Notes: a model not told the origin generated them from the sequence alone. Positions 1 to 10,044 are shown, counted from the stretch's first letter. The stretch is DNA of 64,000 bases from Paracidovorax wautersii (GCF_900113035.1 NZ_FONX01000014.1:1-64000); one strand, 5' to 3'. Numbers and translations are program-made.

Positions 1-3000
1 GCTGCCGGCGCTGCCGGAGGCGCCCATCACCACGGGAGGCGTAGCGCTCCAATTGCCGCTGCTGGGCAGGTTGCTGCCGGGCACTTTGCCTGCGCCCGTG
101 CTGGCCTGGCCTTGCTGGTTGGTGCCGACGCCGCCTGCCGTGGAGCCTCCTGACCCGCCCGAGCCTCCGATGGGCATCATGCCCCCATTGCCCATGCTGT
201 AGCCGCCACCGATGCCCAGGCTGCTGCCCCGGTAGTCGGCCCGGTTCTGGATGTCGCTGTGCGTGAGCGTGGCGGTGCTCAGGCGGTTGGCTCCGTCCTG
301 CACGGCCTTGTCCGTGCTGGCGATAACTGCGCCCTTCAAGTCCGTGTTGCCTCGCACGTCGATCTGGAAGCCGCCGTCACCGGCCCGGATGCCCGATTGC
401 TCGGTCACGCTGGCGTAGTCGCTGTTGATCCTCTGCTGGCCGTAGTTGGCGCTGCCGGCAAAGCCCGCTCCGAAGGTGACGCTGCCGCCCAGGCTTTGGT
501 CGCGCGATTGGTAGGTGCTGGTGTCTTGCAGGCTTTCGAGGTTCAGGTTGCCGCCGACGTCGGCCACCACCTGCTTGCCGCTGGCCACGGCGCCGCGCAG
601 GTTGGTGTCGCCGCCGGATGCGAGCGTGAGCTGGTTACCGGCTGCGACGTGGGTGTTTCTCCAGTTCACGTCGCTGCCGTCGGCCTTGCCGCGCGAGCCG
701 CTGGCGTTGGCGGTGAAGCCGATGGCTGCGCCGCCGGAGCCGACGTTGATGGCCACGCCCACGCCCGCGCTCTGGCTGCTGGAGGATCGCTGGAGGTCGC
801 TGGTGTTGCGCGCTGCCAGCAGGTTGATGTCGCCATCGGCCCGCAAGGCGACATCGCCGCCGCCCTTGATGTCGCTGCCCTGCACGGTGATGCTCGAATC
901 GCGCCCGGCGCCGGTGGCTCGGATGCTGACGTCGCCGCCTGCGGCGACCTGCGATGCCGCCGACTGGGTGACGTCCTGCGTGGTCTTGCTGCCACTCTTG
1001 GAGCTGCCCACGGTGATGGAGATGCCGACTCCGCCTGCAGCCCGGGGATCCGACGCGATGGCGTCCGCCGCGTTCTTGCCGGCCAGGGCAGTCGTGGCGC
1101 CGGCCAGCACCTGCATGCGGGCATCGCCGCTCTGGCCTGCCGCACGGCTCATCTGCTGGGCGGTCTGGATGGCCGAGATGACGGGTGCCGTCACGGCCAC
1201 GGTCAGGCCCGATTGCTTGAACTTCGTCTCTTGCGTGCTGTGGCTGGTTTCCTGGGCTTCGAGGATGTCCACCTTCCTGGCCTGGATGGCGATGCCGCCC
1301 TGCGGCGCCAGCACGTTGCTGCCCACCTGCAGGTAGTCGTTGCCCGCGCCGATGGCGACGCTGCCTTCGGTGGAGCCCACGGTGGAGGCGGCTGCAGTGG
1401 TGCGCCCGGCCTGATTGTCCTGGCTTTGTTGCTGCTTGCCGATGGTGAAGCCGAAGCCGCCGTTGCTGAAGATGCCGCTCTTTTTCTCTTCGCGGAAGTG
1501 GCGTTCGTCGGTCGTCTCCCGAGCGGCCTCGATGCGCACGTCGTTCTTGGCGACCAGCGTGGTGCCTGCGGTGGAAACCACGTTGCTGCCAACCACGCCG
1601 ATGTCCTGGCCGGCTTGTACGTAGGTGGTGTCGCCCGATAGCGTGGTGCCCTGCGCGGTGGTTTCGGACAGGGTGTCGCGCGTGGTGATGGTCTTGCTGG
1701 ACAGGAAGCCGCTGCGGCCCTTGTGCTGGTGCGCCTCATCCACGTTGCGGGTGGTCTGCGCGGCCGTCAGCTGGACATCGTTGCCCGCCGTGGCGACGAG
1801 CGCCCCCTTGTCGCTGGTCACCTGGGCGCCGCGCGCATTCAGGTCGTGGCCCGCCGACAGGCGCAGGTCGCCGTGGGTCTGAATGGAGGTGCCGACCTCC
1901 TGCCTCGTGCTGTCGTTGCGCCAGTTCTTGCTGTCCCATTGCAGGGATTGCGCATTCGCTGTCTCGACCGTCTTCAGGTTGAGGTCCTTGCCTGCGGCCA
2001 CCACGGTCTGGCCTCCGCTGCTGGCGTTGCCGATCTGCGCTGCGACGAGGTTCACGTCGCGCCCCGCGGAGGCGACCAGCACCCCGCCCGAAGGCGCGGT
2101 CACATACAGCCCGGCCACGCGGCCGACGTTGGTGACGCTGCCTTGCGCATTGCTGTTGCTGCGCGTGGTGGTTTCCACGCTCAGGTCGCGTCCGGCATGT
2201 ACCGCCAGGCTCTGGTTGCCGTCGATGATGCCACCCAGATTGCTCAGGTCGGTCCTGGCCTGAAGAGCCACATCGCCACCGGTGATGCGCCCTCCCAGGT
2301 TCTTGATGTTCTCGGCAGTGATGGCCACCACGTCTCGGCCCGCGATGCTGCCGCGGTTGATCAAGTCGCCGGACACGTTCAGATTCACCGTCCGCCCGGC
2401 CATCAAGGCGCCAGAGCCGTCGATGTCGCCGGGCTTCACGCGGACATAGACCTGCGGCACCAGTGCCCGAGTGGTGGCGCCGCCCGGCAGGCTGACTTCC
2501 TTTTCGACCAGCCAGACGATGTCGCTGGTCAACTGTGCCATCTGGGCCGGGGTCAGGGCCACGCCTGGGCGCAAGCCCCACTCCTTGGCGTAAGTGACGC
2601 CCTTGTCGATCAGGGCACGGTACTGCGCCTCGTCGCTGCCGTAGCCGTCCAGGAAGCGTCGCCCCGTGAGTTGCGCCACCTGCTCGCGGATCAGTTTCTG
2701 CTCGTAGAAGCCGTCCCCCAGCCGTTTCTGGATGGAGCCCGGATCGAGGCGCAGTTGCGAGAGCATGTAGTCGGATGACAACCAGGTGCGATAGTCCGCA
2801 AAGCGCGGATCGGTCTCGACCAGGTAGCTCCCGGTGGGGCGCGGGTTCACACGGAACAGCGCGTTGTCGGGCAACACCGTGTTCGGGCCGCCGGTGCGCA
2901 CCACGGCGGCCTGCCCGCCGGTGGCGCCGGTCAGGGCCGTGACTTCGGTGATCGGGGCCACCGTGCGTCCACTGCCCAGCGCCACGCTCGCGGGCGCCGA

Positions 3001-6000
3001 GCCCTGCGCCGCCTGGGACACCTGGCCGACCGTCAGCCGTGCGATCTTCGTGCCGCTCGCGCCTGGCACGGTGAACTCCCGATACATCGTGGGCTGCAGC
3101 TTGATGGTCTCGATGGTGCTCGGCGGGACATAGGCCGTACTGGCGCTTCCCGTCCGGTCGCGACCCTTGCGATGGTCGCGCCAGAACGATGTGGCAGTGC
3201 CCTGGTCCGTGGTCGTCTTCTGCCCATCGACCTCGGTGTTCTGCAGGCTGCCCACACGGCCTTGCAAAGCGCCGCCGGCGATGATGTGCCCCTTGTCGTT
3301 GAAGACGGTACCGGCATCGAGGCGCATGGTGCCGCCCGATGTGATCTTGCCGGGATCGGCGCTGGTGATGACCGTCTGGCTCGTGCTGCGGTCGTACTCG
3401 TATCGGAGCCAGCTCTCGAAATTGCCCTCGGGCGTGTGCAGATGGTCCGACTCGTCGTTATAGACATAGACGTCGGGAGTGCCAGGCTTGTAGCGGTTGG
3501 GGGAACCTGCCCCCTGGTATTCGACGACGTGCTCGGTGCCGCCCTGCTGCACCCCGGTGGCGAAATGCTCGTCGGTGTTGTTGATGCGGCCAGCCGCGAG
3601 AGTGAGATTGCCCAGCGCCTCGATGGATGCGCTGTTGTTGTTGACCGTGCCGGCCGCGCCGGTCGCCAGCCCGCTGGCATCCAGCGCTCCGCCGATGGCC
3701 ATGTCGCCGCCGCTGAAGAGCAGCGCATGTTCCCGGTTGTTGAGGGTCTGGGCGCCGATGTCCAGGCGATCACGGGCCGCGATGACGGCGGCCTTGCCGC
3801 TTTCCACGTCGTTGTTCAGCGTACCCGCCTGGATAGCCACATGGTCGCCGTAGATGCGCCCCGTGCCCAGGTTGCTGACGGTTCCCGCATCGATGCGGGT
3901 GCTGCCGCCGTCGATCAAGCCGCGATTGGTGAGCGTATTGCGGGCGCTGAGGTTCGTCGTCGTGGCACTGATCTCTCCGCTCGCCTGGTTGTCGATGTCG
4001 GCCGCCGACACCGTGAGCATCTTGCCGGCCCGCATCGCCGCCTGGTTGGTCACACGGCCCGCAGTCTGCACGGTGGCATTGCCACTGGCCTGCACCTCGC
4101 CCGTGTTGGTGAAGTCGCCGGCCAGGCCCAGGCTCAGGTCGCCCTGCGAAAGCACGCGCCCGTCGCCTGACAAGCCGGCACTGTCGACCGCCAGCGTCTT
4201 GCCGGCGATGAGGGTTCCGCCCGTGTTGACCACGGTCTGCGTCTTCGCCGCCGTGTTGCGGTCCTGTATGCGCAAGTCCTGGCCCGAAGAGATCGTGCCT
4301 TGCGCATTGTTGAGCACGCCTGCGCCGGTGAGGCTCAGCGTCTCGTCGGCCAGGATACTGCCTGACTGGTTGTTGACCTGGTCTGCAACGACCGCCACTC
4401 GGCGGCCGCCCACGCCCTGGTTCTGTCCGGAAGAGCCCGCGTTATCCAGGCTCCCGGCGCGCACACCGAGCGCATCACCGGATCGCAGCAGCCCGCCCTG
4501 GTTGTTCACGGCGCCAGAGCCCACGTCCACCGTGGTGGCGCCCAGCGCCTGCACGCTGCCTCCGCGGTTGTCCAGGCCCGCGGCGGCCAGCTGGATGCTG
4601 CCTTCACCGCTGATCTGCCCGCCCTGGGTATTGCCGATCTGCGCGGCCTCCACGCCCAGTGCGCCCTTGGCGCCGATGAAGCCGGCCTGGTTGTTCAGCG
4701 CCCCTGTGCGCAAGGCCACGCTGCCCTTGCCCAGGATGCCGCCGGACTGGCCGGAGTTCGTGTTGGCCAGCGCTTGCCCGTGCGTGTCCACGGACAGCGT
4801 GCCTGCGGCCTGCAAGGCGCCGGCATCGTTGGTGAGCTGACCGCTCTGGACGTCCAGCGCGCCCCGGGCGACGAGAGCGCCACCCGTGTTGTCCAGCGTC
4901 CGGCCGCGCGTGTCCACAGACACATCGTGGCCCGCGACCGTGCCTTGGCCGTTGCCGAGACCATTGGCCGCCACGCGAACGGCCTGGGCAGCCTCCATCC
5001 GGCCGGATGCGTTGTCGATGGCGCCCTGCGTGGCAGTGACGCTGAGCCCGGACTGCACCGATCCGATGCGGCCGCCCGCGTTGTTGACGGATGCGCCTGT
5101 GATCTCGGCGGTGCGATTCGCGGCCAGCACGCCCTGGCCGTTGTCGATCGCGCCCGCCGCCTGCACCCGCAAGCCCTCACCGGCCGTGAGCGTGCCGTTG
5201 CCGTTCGACAGCGTGCCTGCATTGACGGAAACATTGCCTCCCGCGCTGATGCGGCCCTGCGCGCCGTTGTCCACCATACCGGAGGCCCGGACATCGAGCG
5301 AAGAGGTTCCGGTAGCCTGAAGGGCCCCACCCTGGTTCTTCAGGTCACCAGCAGCGAGCGCGAGATCGCCATTGGAGGCGATCGTGCCCCCGGTGTTGTC
5401 CAGCCGGCCGCTGGCCTGGATGGTTCCTGCCGCATTGCCCGTCTGCACCATCTGCCCGCCACGATGCGACAGCACGGACGAGCCGATCTGCAAGCGGTCC
5501 GCAGTCGTCTGCGCGCCGTCCAGCGTGGCCGTCTGCGCCGTCAGCGCAAGGCTGCCATTGGTGGCGATCTTGCCCTGCGCACCGTTCACCGCGCTGGCAT
5601 TCACGGCCACAGCACCGGTGCCGGCATGCTCGATGCGGCCCTGCGCATTGACCAGTGTCTGCGCATCGAGAGACAGCGCCGCGCTGTTGGACGCGATGCG
5701 CCCTCTGGTGTTGTCGAGGGTGCCGGGCAGCCGGATCGCCAGGTCACCGGCGCCGGTCTGCAGGATCTCCCCCCCCACGTTCGACAAGTCCCTGGCCGAC
5801 AGCTGCTGCTGCTGCGCCGAAGCAAATGCGCCGTCGGTGCGCAGCGTGCCTGCGGCGCTGGCAGCGAGGTTCTGCCGCGCGAATACGCTGGCACCGCTCG
5901 CGTCGATGTTCCCTGAACGGGCGGCCAGCGCGATATTGCCGGCGCTGGTCTGGCTTCCGGCCACACTGAGTTCCGCACCGTCCAGCGAGGCGTCGCCGCT

Positions 6001-7287
6001 GGCGACGTTCTGGCCTTGCGCGGCCAATCGGCCGCTGGCACCCACCTGCAAGGATGCATTGCCACCCAGCGTGCCGTCGGACTGCACGCCCGCGCCCATG
6101 AGGGAACCCGCACGGCTGTTGACCGTCCCGGCAGCCCCCGTAGCGGCGATCTGCAGGTTGCCACCCGAGGCGATCGTTCCGGTGTTATCGATGTCACCAC
6201 GGCTGGTGAGCTGCGTGTTGCCCTGCGAATACAGGGTGCCGCCGTTGGCGATGCCGCCATTCGTGTCCGCGCGCACGCCTGCGCTGGCTGTGAGGCGGCC
6301 GCGGTTTTCCAGACGCCCGTCAGCCGTGACGACGACATCACCGGCCGTCGCGCCGATCTGGCCTGCGTTGCGAACGCCCACGCCAGCCTCGGTACCGACC
6401 AGCGTGATCTTGCCCGCATACATGCCGCCCAGCGCCGCCACATCGATGCCATATTGCGGCGACGCACCGGTGCCCTGGACGGGCATGGCCTGGCTGTGAT
6501 CTGCGTTCACCTGGTTGGCACCCGCGGTCACCTTCAGCGCATTGGCCCAGATGCCGGCATTGACCGATACGGACCGGGCGATGATGTCGGTGTAGTCCAC
6601 ACGGCTGGCGTCCAACCCGCCATCGACGATGCTCACCCCGCCGTTCTGCACGCGGTACCCATCCAGGCTGCCGCCGTTGAGGATGGGCGTGCCCGTCGTG
6701 AGCGTGACCCGGTTCGCATTGATGAAGCCGCAGCCGCCACAGCTGATGCCCGCCGGGTTGGCGATGACCACCTGCGCCCGGTCGCCTGCGACTTCCACGT
6801 AGCCCCGCAGCTGGCTGGGATTGCTGGAATTCACCTCGTTGAGGATCACCCGGGCCGTTCCATTCGCCAGCCAGGGGTTGCCCTGAACGAAGCCGCCCAG
6901 CTGGGTCTGCGTATTGGTCCGAGCATTGTTCAGGATGGCGCCGGGCTGGTTCACGTCGAACTGCCCGTAGGTGTTGCGCGACACGCCGGCGGCGCTGGGC
7001 GTCTGGATGTTGACCAGGGGCACACCGTTGGCGGCATTCAGCACCGTCGGTTGCTGCGTGCGCGGCGCGCTGGGGTCGGCCACGATCTGCGCATGCGCGA
7101 CCACGCTCACGGAACCTATCGCCAGCATCACGGCAAAGCACAGCGCACGCATGCCGAGCGCAACGGATGGACCACCCGGCATGCCGGTGGTGCCGGCCTG
7201 CTTGCCTTCGCTGCTCGCTATTTCCGCCACGGCCATCAACTGGCCCCGCGCCTTGTTGAAGACGATTCGATAAAGGTGCTTGTTCAT
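1..7287 (-). CDS. cdiA: CdiA-like filamentous haemagglutinin, two-partner secretion exoprotein (3' end outside window)
   Basis: One frame stays open from the ATG at 7287 to the window edge (2429 codons, no stop). The N-terminus has an extended type V signal region: a basic stretch MNKHLYRIVFNKARGQL, then a hydrophobic segment (about residues 44-65) ending VVAHA. The TPS secretion domain follows, with ANPAGISCGGCGF near residues 177-188. The middle is made of degenerate beta-helix repeats of the type LDNxxGxIxAxGxLxxxA. Near residues 1480-1600 comes the non-repetitive segment typical of CdiA proteins (YMLSQLRLDPG, LTGRRFLDGYG), then a second repeat block. The toxin and pre-toxin region must lie left of position 1. 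The start overlaps the acyltransferase stop (ATGA), so translation is probably coupled. It could be a plain adhesin if no toxin/immunity pair follows. Confidence 0.9.
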   Translation of the reverse strand, partial: MNKHLYRIVFNKARGQLMAVAEIASSEGKQAGTTGMPGGPSVALGMRALCFAVMLAIGSVSVVAHAQIVADPSAPRTQQPTVLNAANGVPLVNIQTPSAAGVSRNTYGQFDVNQPGAILNNARTNTQTQLGGFVQGNPWLANGTARVILNEVNSSNPSQLRGYVEVAGDRAQVVIANPAGISCGGCGFINANRVTLTTGTPILNGGSLDGYRVQNGGVSIVDGGLDASRVDYTDIIARSVSVNAGIWANALKVTAGANQVNADHSQAMPVQGTGASPQYGIDVAALGGMYAGKITLVGTEAGVGVRNAGQIGATAGDVVVTADGRLENRGRLTASAGVRADTNGGIANGGTLYSQGNTQLTSRGDIDNTGTIASGGNLQIAATGAAGTVNSRAGSLMGAGVQSDGTLGGNASLQVGASGRLAAQGQNVASGDASLDGAELSVAGSQTSAGNIALAARSGNIDASGASVFARQNLAASAAGTLRTDGAFASAQQQQLSARDLSNVGGEILQTGAGDLAIRLPGTLDNTRGRIASNSAALSLDAQTLVNAQGRIEHAGTGAVAVNASAVNGAQGKIATNGSLALTAQTATLDGAQTTADRLQIGSSVLSHRGGQMVQTGNAAGTIQASGRLDNTGGTIASNGDLALAAGDLKNQGGALQATGTSSLDVRASGMVDNGAQGRISAGGNVSVNAGTLSNGNGTLTAGEGLRVQAAGAIDNGQGVLAANRTAEITGASVNNAGGRIGSVQSGLSVTATQGAIDNASGRMEAAQAVRVAANGLGNGQGTVAGHDVSVDTRGRTLDNTGGALVARGALDVQSGQLTNDAGALQAAGTLSVDTHGQALANTNSGQSGGILGKGSVALRTGALNNQAGFIGAKGALGVEAAQIGNTQGGQISGEGSIQLAAAGLDNRGGSVQALGATTVDVGSGAVNNQGGLLRSGDALGVRAGSLDNAGSSGQNQGVGGRRVAVVADQVNNQSGSILADETLSLTGAGVLNNAQGTISSGQDLRIQDRNTAAKTQTVVNTGGTLIAGKTLAVDSAGLSGDGRVLSQGDLSLGLAGDFTNTGEVQASGNATVQTAGRVTNQAAMRAGKMLTVSAADIDNQASGEISATTTNLSARNTLTNRGLIDGGSTRIDAGTVSNLGTGRIYGDHVAIQAGTLNNDVESGKAAVIAARDRLDIGAQTLNNREHALLFSGGDMAIGGALDASGLATGAAGTVNNNSASIEALGNLTLAAGRINNTDEHFATGVQQGGTEHVVEYQGAGSPNRYKPGTPDVYVYNDESDHLHTPEGNFESWLRYEYDRSTSQTVITSADPGKITSGGTMRLDAGTVFNDKGHIIAGGALQGRVGSLQNTEVDGQKTTTDQGTATSFWRDHRKGRDRTGSASTAYVPPSTIETIKLQPTMYREFTVPGASGTKIARLTVGQVSQAAQGSAPASVALGSGRTVAPITEVTALTGATGGQAAVVRTGGPNTVLPDNALFRVNPRPTGSYLVETDPRFADYRTWLSSDYMLSQLRLDPGSIQKRLGDGFYEQKLIREQVAQLTGRRFLDGYGSDEAQYRALIDKGVTYAKEWGLRPGVALTPAQMAQLTSDIVWLVEKEVSLPGGATTRALVPQVYVRVKPGDIDGSGALMAGRTVNLNVSGDLINRGSIAGRDVVAITAENIKNLGGRITGGDVALQARTDLSNLGGIIDGNQSLAVHAGRDLSVETTTRSNSNAQGSVTNVGRVAGLYVTAPSGGVLVASAGRDVNLVAAQIGNASSGGQTVVAAGKDLNLKTVETANAQSLQWDSKNWRNDSTRQEVGTSIQTHGDLRLSAGHDLNARGAQVTSDKGALVATAGNDVQLTAAQTTRNVDEAHQHKGRSGFLSSKTITTRDTLSETTAQGTTLSGDTTYVQAGQDIGVVGSNVVSTAGTTLVAKNDVRIEAARETTDERHFREEKKSGIFSNGGFGFTIGKQQQSQDNQAGRTTAAASTVGSTEGSVAIGAGNDYLQVGSNVLAPQGGIAIQARKVDILEAQETSHSTQETKFKQSGLTVAVTAPVISAIQTAQQMSRAAGQSGDARMQVLAGATTALAGKNAADAIASDPRAAGGVGISITVGSSKSGSKTTQDVTQSAASQVAAGGDVSIRATGAGRDSSITVQGSDIKGGGDVALRADGDINLLAARNTSDLQRSSSSQSAGVGVAINVGSGGAAIGFTANASGSRGKADGSDVNWRNTHVAAGNQLTLASGGDTNLRGAVASGKQVVADVGGNLNLESLQDTSTYQSRDQSLGGSVTFGAGFAGSANYGQQRINSDYASVTEQSGIRAGDGGFQIDVRGNTDLKGAVIASTDKAVQDGANRLSTATLTHSDIQNRADYRGSSLGIGGGYSMGNGGMMPIGGSGGSGGSTAGGVGTNQQGQASTGAGKVPGSNLPSSGNWSATPPVVMGASGSAGS

Positions 7288-7856
7288 TGTTGGACCTCGC
7301 TGGAGTCGGCGTCAGAACCGCCAGGAATGCGGCTTGCGTTCACAGCCGCCGGCTGAATGGGGTGCAGGGCTGCCCAGGCACGGGCTTCTTCAGGCATGAC
7401 TGCGATGCCCCGGAAATGCAGGACGCGCAGACCGCGCGTATCGCCGCGGTGGTAGAGCGCTCGCACGTTCTGCGTGGGAAAGAGCCGCGTCAGCAGCTGC
7501 CGGGAGGCACGCGTATGCCCGAAAGGCGCCACCCAGTCGAGAATCCACATGCGGTCCCCGCTCGTCCAGTCGGCCTCCGGCATGGCTTCCGGCGGGCGGG
7601 CGATGTAACGGCGCTCGGCATCCGGGCTGAACATCGCCCAAGTCAGGAAGAAGGCAGGCTGCCCGTTTTCGGTCGCCAGCACGAATTGCCGGCGCTTGAT
7701 GGCCGGCAGCAGCAGTACCGACAGCAAGTGCAGCGGCATGCTCTGGTGCGAGGCCGAATGCATGTAGAGCCAGACGGCAGAACCCATCACCTCGGCTTCG
7801 TTGCATGGCGCATCGGGCACACCCGGAGCGATGACATCGAGAGAGTCGAATCGCAT
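7284..7856 (-). CDS. cdiC: HlyC-like toxin-activating lysine acyltransferase (CdiC-type)
   Basis: 190 aa, the length usual for RTX-toxin acyltransferases. The family signature is very clear: WLYMHSASHQSMPL carries the catalytic-type His (H37), followed by LLPAIKRRQFVL and ADWTSGDRMWILDWVAPFG (residues 95-113), which matches the conserved HlyC segment. Family members transfer an acyl chain from acyl-ACP to lysines of a toxin in the cytoplasm before export. The ATG at 7856 is chosen because TGAGGGG lies just upstream and overlaps the transporter stop; a longer upstream reading would only shadow that gene. It sits between the transporter and the exoprotein, so the exoprotein is the likely substrate (inference). 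The gene ends in an ATGA overlap with cdiA. Confidence 0.88.
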   Translation of the reverse strand: MRFDSLDVIAPGVPDAPCNEAEVMGSAVWLYMHSASHQSMPLHLLSVLLLPAIKRRQFVLATENGQPAFFLTWAMFSPDAERRYIARPPEAMPEADWTSGDRMWILDWVAPFGHTRASRQLLTRLFPTQNVRALYHRGDTRGLRVLHFRGIAVMPEEARAWAALHPIQPAAVNASRIPGGSDADSSEVQQ

Positions 7857-7867
7857 GGGCTCGCCCC

Positions 7868-9604
7868 TCAGAACGACCAGTTCAAGTTGAATCCGGCCGT
7901 CGTCTTGCCGGTCTGGAAGCCATCGGGCTTGGACAGCGGCGTGCCCACGAAAACGTCCCACGACACCCTTTGGTACCCGCCCCTGAGGCCGATCACGGCG
8001 CCAGCCAGGCGACGGCCGATCAGCTGGGCAGCGGAACGGCCGCCGACCTGGCCGTAGTCGACGCCCAGGTAGAGCTCCTGCCCCGAGTTGCCCAGCGCCC
8101 AGCCCAGGTCATTGCGCACCAGCCAGCCACGGTCGCCGATGAGCGTGCTTTCTCCATCGAAGCCGCGCACCGTGTAGCGCCCACCGATCGAGAACCTGTC
8201 CTGGGGCACCAGGGGCGTGCGGTTCCACAAGGCGCGCCACGCGGTGGTGTAGCGCAGGCGCTGCCCGGCCAGCGCGAAAGGCACGGCCAGTTGCACGTCT
8301 GCAGTGAAGAGCGAAGGGCGCGCAGTGCCTTCGTCGAAAGCTTCCTCAGGCGCCGGCAGCGAAGCCAGCATGCCTGTGCCCCGGCGATAGGCCAGGTTCG
8401 CGTCCAGCGTGGCCGAGCCGATGAATTCGCGGTGGGCCAGCCCCAGTTCCCAGCCCGCCATGCGGCGGCGCTGAACCTCGATCTCCGTATCGTCGATCGC
8501 ATTCGTGGAGCTGCGCAGCCAGGCACGCACATAAGCGCTCGTCTTGCGCTTGGCATCGCGATAGAGCAGGCGCGACAGGCGGACTTCGCTGTTCTCGCTG
8601 GTGCCGCTGTATCGATAGGTCTGGTTGGCGCCGGCAACGGACTGGTAGTAGTCGTAGCTGTTGGTGGTTACGCCCAGCAGCCAGTATCCGTAAGGCACTT
8701 CATAGTGGACGGTGTAGCCACGCGTACCCTTGCTGCCGGGCTCTCCGCCACCGAGATCGTGGTTGAAGCTGACGTAGAAAAGATCGTTCAACGTCCACCA
8801 GTGGTCATATGCGAGCGTGGCGCTGCCCTGGTATTTGCCGGTGTACTTGCTCCCCGAGTCGTCCGCAGAGAAACTCAAGCGGAAGGGTTGCTCCTGCTTC
8901 CAGGTGATCACCAGGTCGCTGTCACCGGGCCGAGCGTCCGGGCCTTCGGTGGGCATGATCTGTATGTCGGCATCGGCCGTCGGCACACGCTTGAAGTTCT
9001 CCAGGCTCTGCTCGATATCGCGCAAGTTCAGCAAATCGCCAGGCTCTACCGGCACCGCATTCCATCGGTTGGCACGCGGGCTACTGTCTTCAGTGAAGCG
9101 AATGGTGCGGATGCGCCCGGGAATCAGCGTGAGTTCCAGCGTGCCCTTGGTCAGGTCTTGCGATGCCGCCAGCACGCGAGTGGTCACATAGCCACGTTCA
9201 ATGATCGCGTTCTGCACGCGTTTCATGGTGAGGTTGATGCCTTCGGAGCCCAGGCAGCGGCCGGTAGCCGCATCGCCCTCGGGATCGGCTGCCTTCAGGG
9301 CCCATTGGAAGTCGGCAGCGGAATCACCCACCAGGACAATGCGATCGATGCGGAAGCAGGGATCCTCCTGAACGGGAAGACTCTGCGCTTCGGCACGCGC
9401 AGGTCGTTCCAGTCGAATATCGGGCATTGTCTCCTGCTGCTGCCGTAAGAGGCGCTCTCGCTCCTGCTGCCTCAGCAGTTCCTGGGTACCGTCACCGGAG
9501 GCCGGCGTCTGCGCAAAAGCGATAGAGGCAGGCACGGTCACCAATAGCCAACTCCACTTTCTTGCCCAGCCGATACCCTGCTCTGCCAACGAGCTATGCA
9601 CCAT
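7868..9604 (-). CDS. cdiB: TpsB/CdiB outer-membrane transporter (POTRA + FhaC/ShlB barrel)
   Basis: 578 aa. A signal peptide (basic/Trp-rich start, then LLVTVPASIAFAQ) is followed by a Gln/Arg-rich helix (about residues 38-55), a POTRA region with one Cys pair (PCFRIDRIVLVG and GRCLGSEGINL), and a 16-strand-type beta barrel. The L6-loop motif IGGRYTVRGF and the terminal Phe of NLNWSF are diagnostic of this superfamily. It secretes the adjacent exoprotein across the outer membrane. The ATG at 9604 is preferred over an in-frame ATG at 9658 because it has AGGAGAG about 10 nt upstream and starts directly on the signal peptide. It is the first gene of the operon, with 11 bp to the acyltransferase start. 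Confidence 0.92.
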   Translation of the reverse strand: MVHSSLAEQGIGWARKWSWLLVTVPASIAFAQTPASGDGTQELLRQQERERLLRQQQETMPDIRLERPARAEAQSLPVQEDPCFRIDRIVLVGDSAADFQWALKAADPEGDAATGRCLGSEGINLTMKRVQNAIIERGYVTTRVLAASQDLTKGTLELTLIPGRIRTIRFTEDSSPRANRWNAVPVEPGDLLNLRDIEQSLENFKRVPTADADIQIMPTEGPDARPGDSDLVITWKQEQPFRLSFSADDSGSKYTGKYQGSATLAYDHWWTLNDLFYVSFNHDLGGGEPGSKGTRGYTVHYEVPYGYWLLGVTTNSYDYYQSVAGANQTYRYSGTSENSEVRLSRLLYRDAKRKTSAYVRAWLRSSTNAIDDTEIEVQRRRMAGWELGLAHREFIGSATLDANLAYRRGTGMLASLPAPEEAFDEGTARPSLFTADVQLAVPFALAGQRLRYTTAWRALWNRTPLVPQDRFSIGGRYTVRGFDGESTLIGDRGWLVRNDLGWALGNSGQELYLGVDYGQVGGRSAAQLIGRRLAGAVIGLRGGYQRVSWDVFVGTPLSKPDGFQTGKTTAGFNLNWSF

Positions 9605-10044
9605 CAGTCTCACCCTCTCCTGTTTTTTATACGTCACGCGCGACGCAGCGGAATTCAAGCAACCGCGACTCTAGACAAGGATCGGAGAGAAATGAAAGCC
9701 ATTGCTATTTTGTGTAACGACAAGACCAAGCCGTCCTTGACGGCTTGCGCACACTGATACAAAAAATGAGCCAGGCTCATAACGGTCAACCGTTGAGGAT
9801 CGGAGTGCTGGTTCCTGTTGCCAGTCACTTCATCGAGACGGGTTGACAGGTTGCAGGCAGGGTCCTGCCACCTGCCCGGAAGAACAGGCCGGGCGCAAAG
9901 GGGACGAACAGCGGGGAGAGGTCCGTCACGCAGACACCGTTGCGAGCGCGGCGCCGCCAATTTTTTCAGTGGCCTCTCAGCGCCTCTGGCGAAGCGCATG
10001 CCGGATGACCCGGCCGCCCGGGCCGACGCAGCGGTCCCGCCCGC
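9605..10044. promoter_or_regulatory. Leader/intergenic region upstream of the cdi operon with stacked inverted repeats
   Basis: 440 bp between cdiB and the TetR gene, both on the minus strand, with no convincing gene. It holds three perfect inverted repeats close together: CAAGCCGTC/GACGGCTTG (9727-9747, 3-nt loop), ATGAGCC/GGCTCAT (9766-9780) and AACGGT/ACCGTT (9781-9794). The middle one is followed on the minus strand by six T and may be a terminator. The others lie where a cdi promoter would be expected and could be operator or leader structures. I see no good sigma-70 pair with 16-18 bp spacing. Confidence 0.5.
9761..9780 (-). terminator. Probable intrinsic terminator after the TetR gene
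   Basis: Read on the minus strand, ATGAGC-CTG-GCTCAT forms a 6-bp hairpin with a 3-nt loop followed directly by TTTTTT. It lies about 265 nt downstream of the TetR stop and 160 nt upstream of cdiB, so it would separate the two transcription units. The stem is short, hence moderate confidence. Confidence 0.5.

Noticed and set aside
259-5916. Several long plus-strand open frames (for example 259-1641, 1723-2778, 3172-4170, 4774-5916)
   Set aside because: They lie opposite the continuous cdiA frame, are Ala/Arg/Val-rich without domain signatures, and are normal shadows of high-GC coding DNA.
9655-9999. 114-codon minus-strand frame upstream of cdiB
   Set aside because: It runs through the inverted repeats and terminator, has no ribosome site or family features, and overlaps the cdiB leader.
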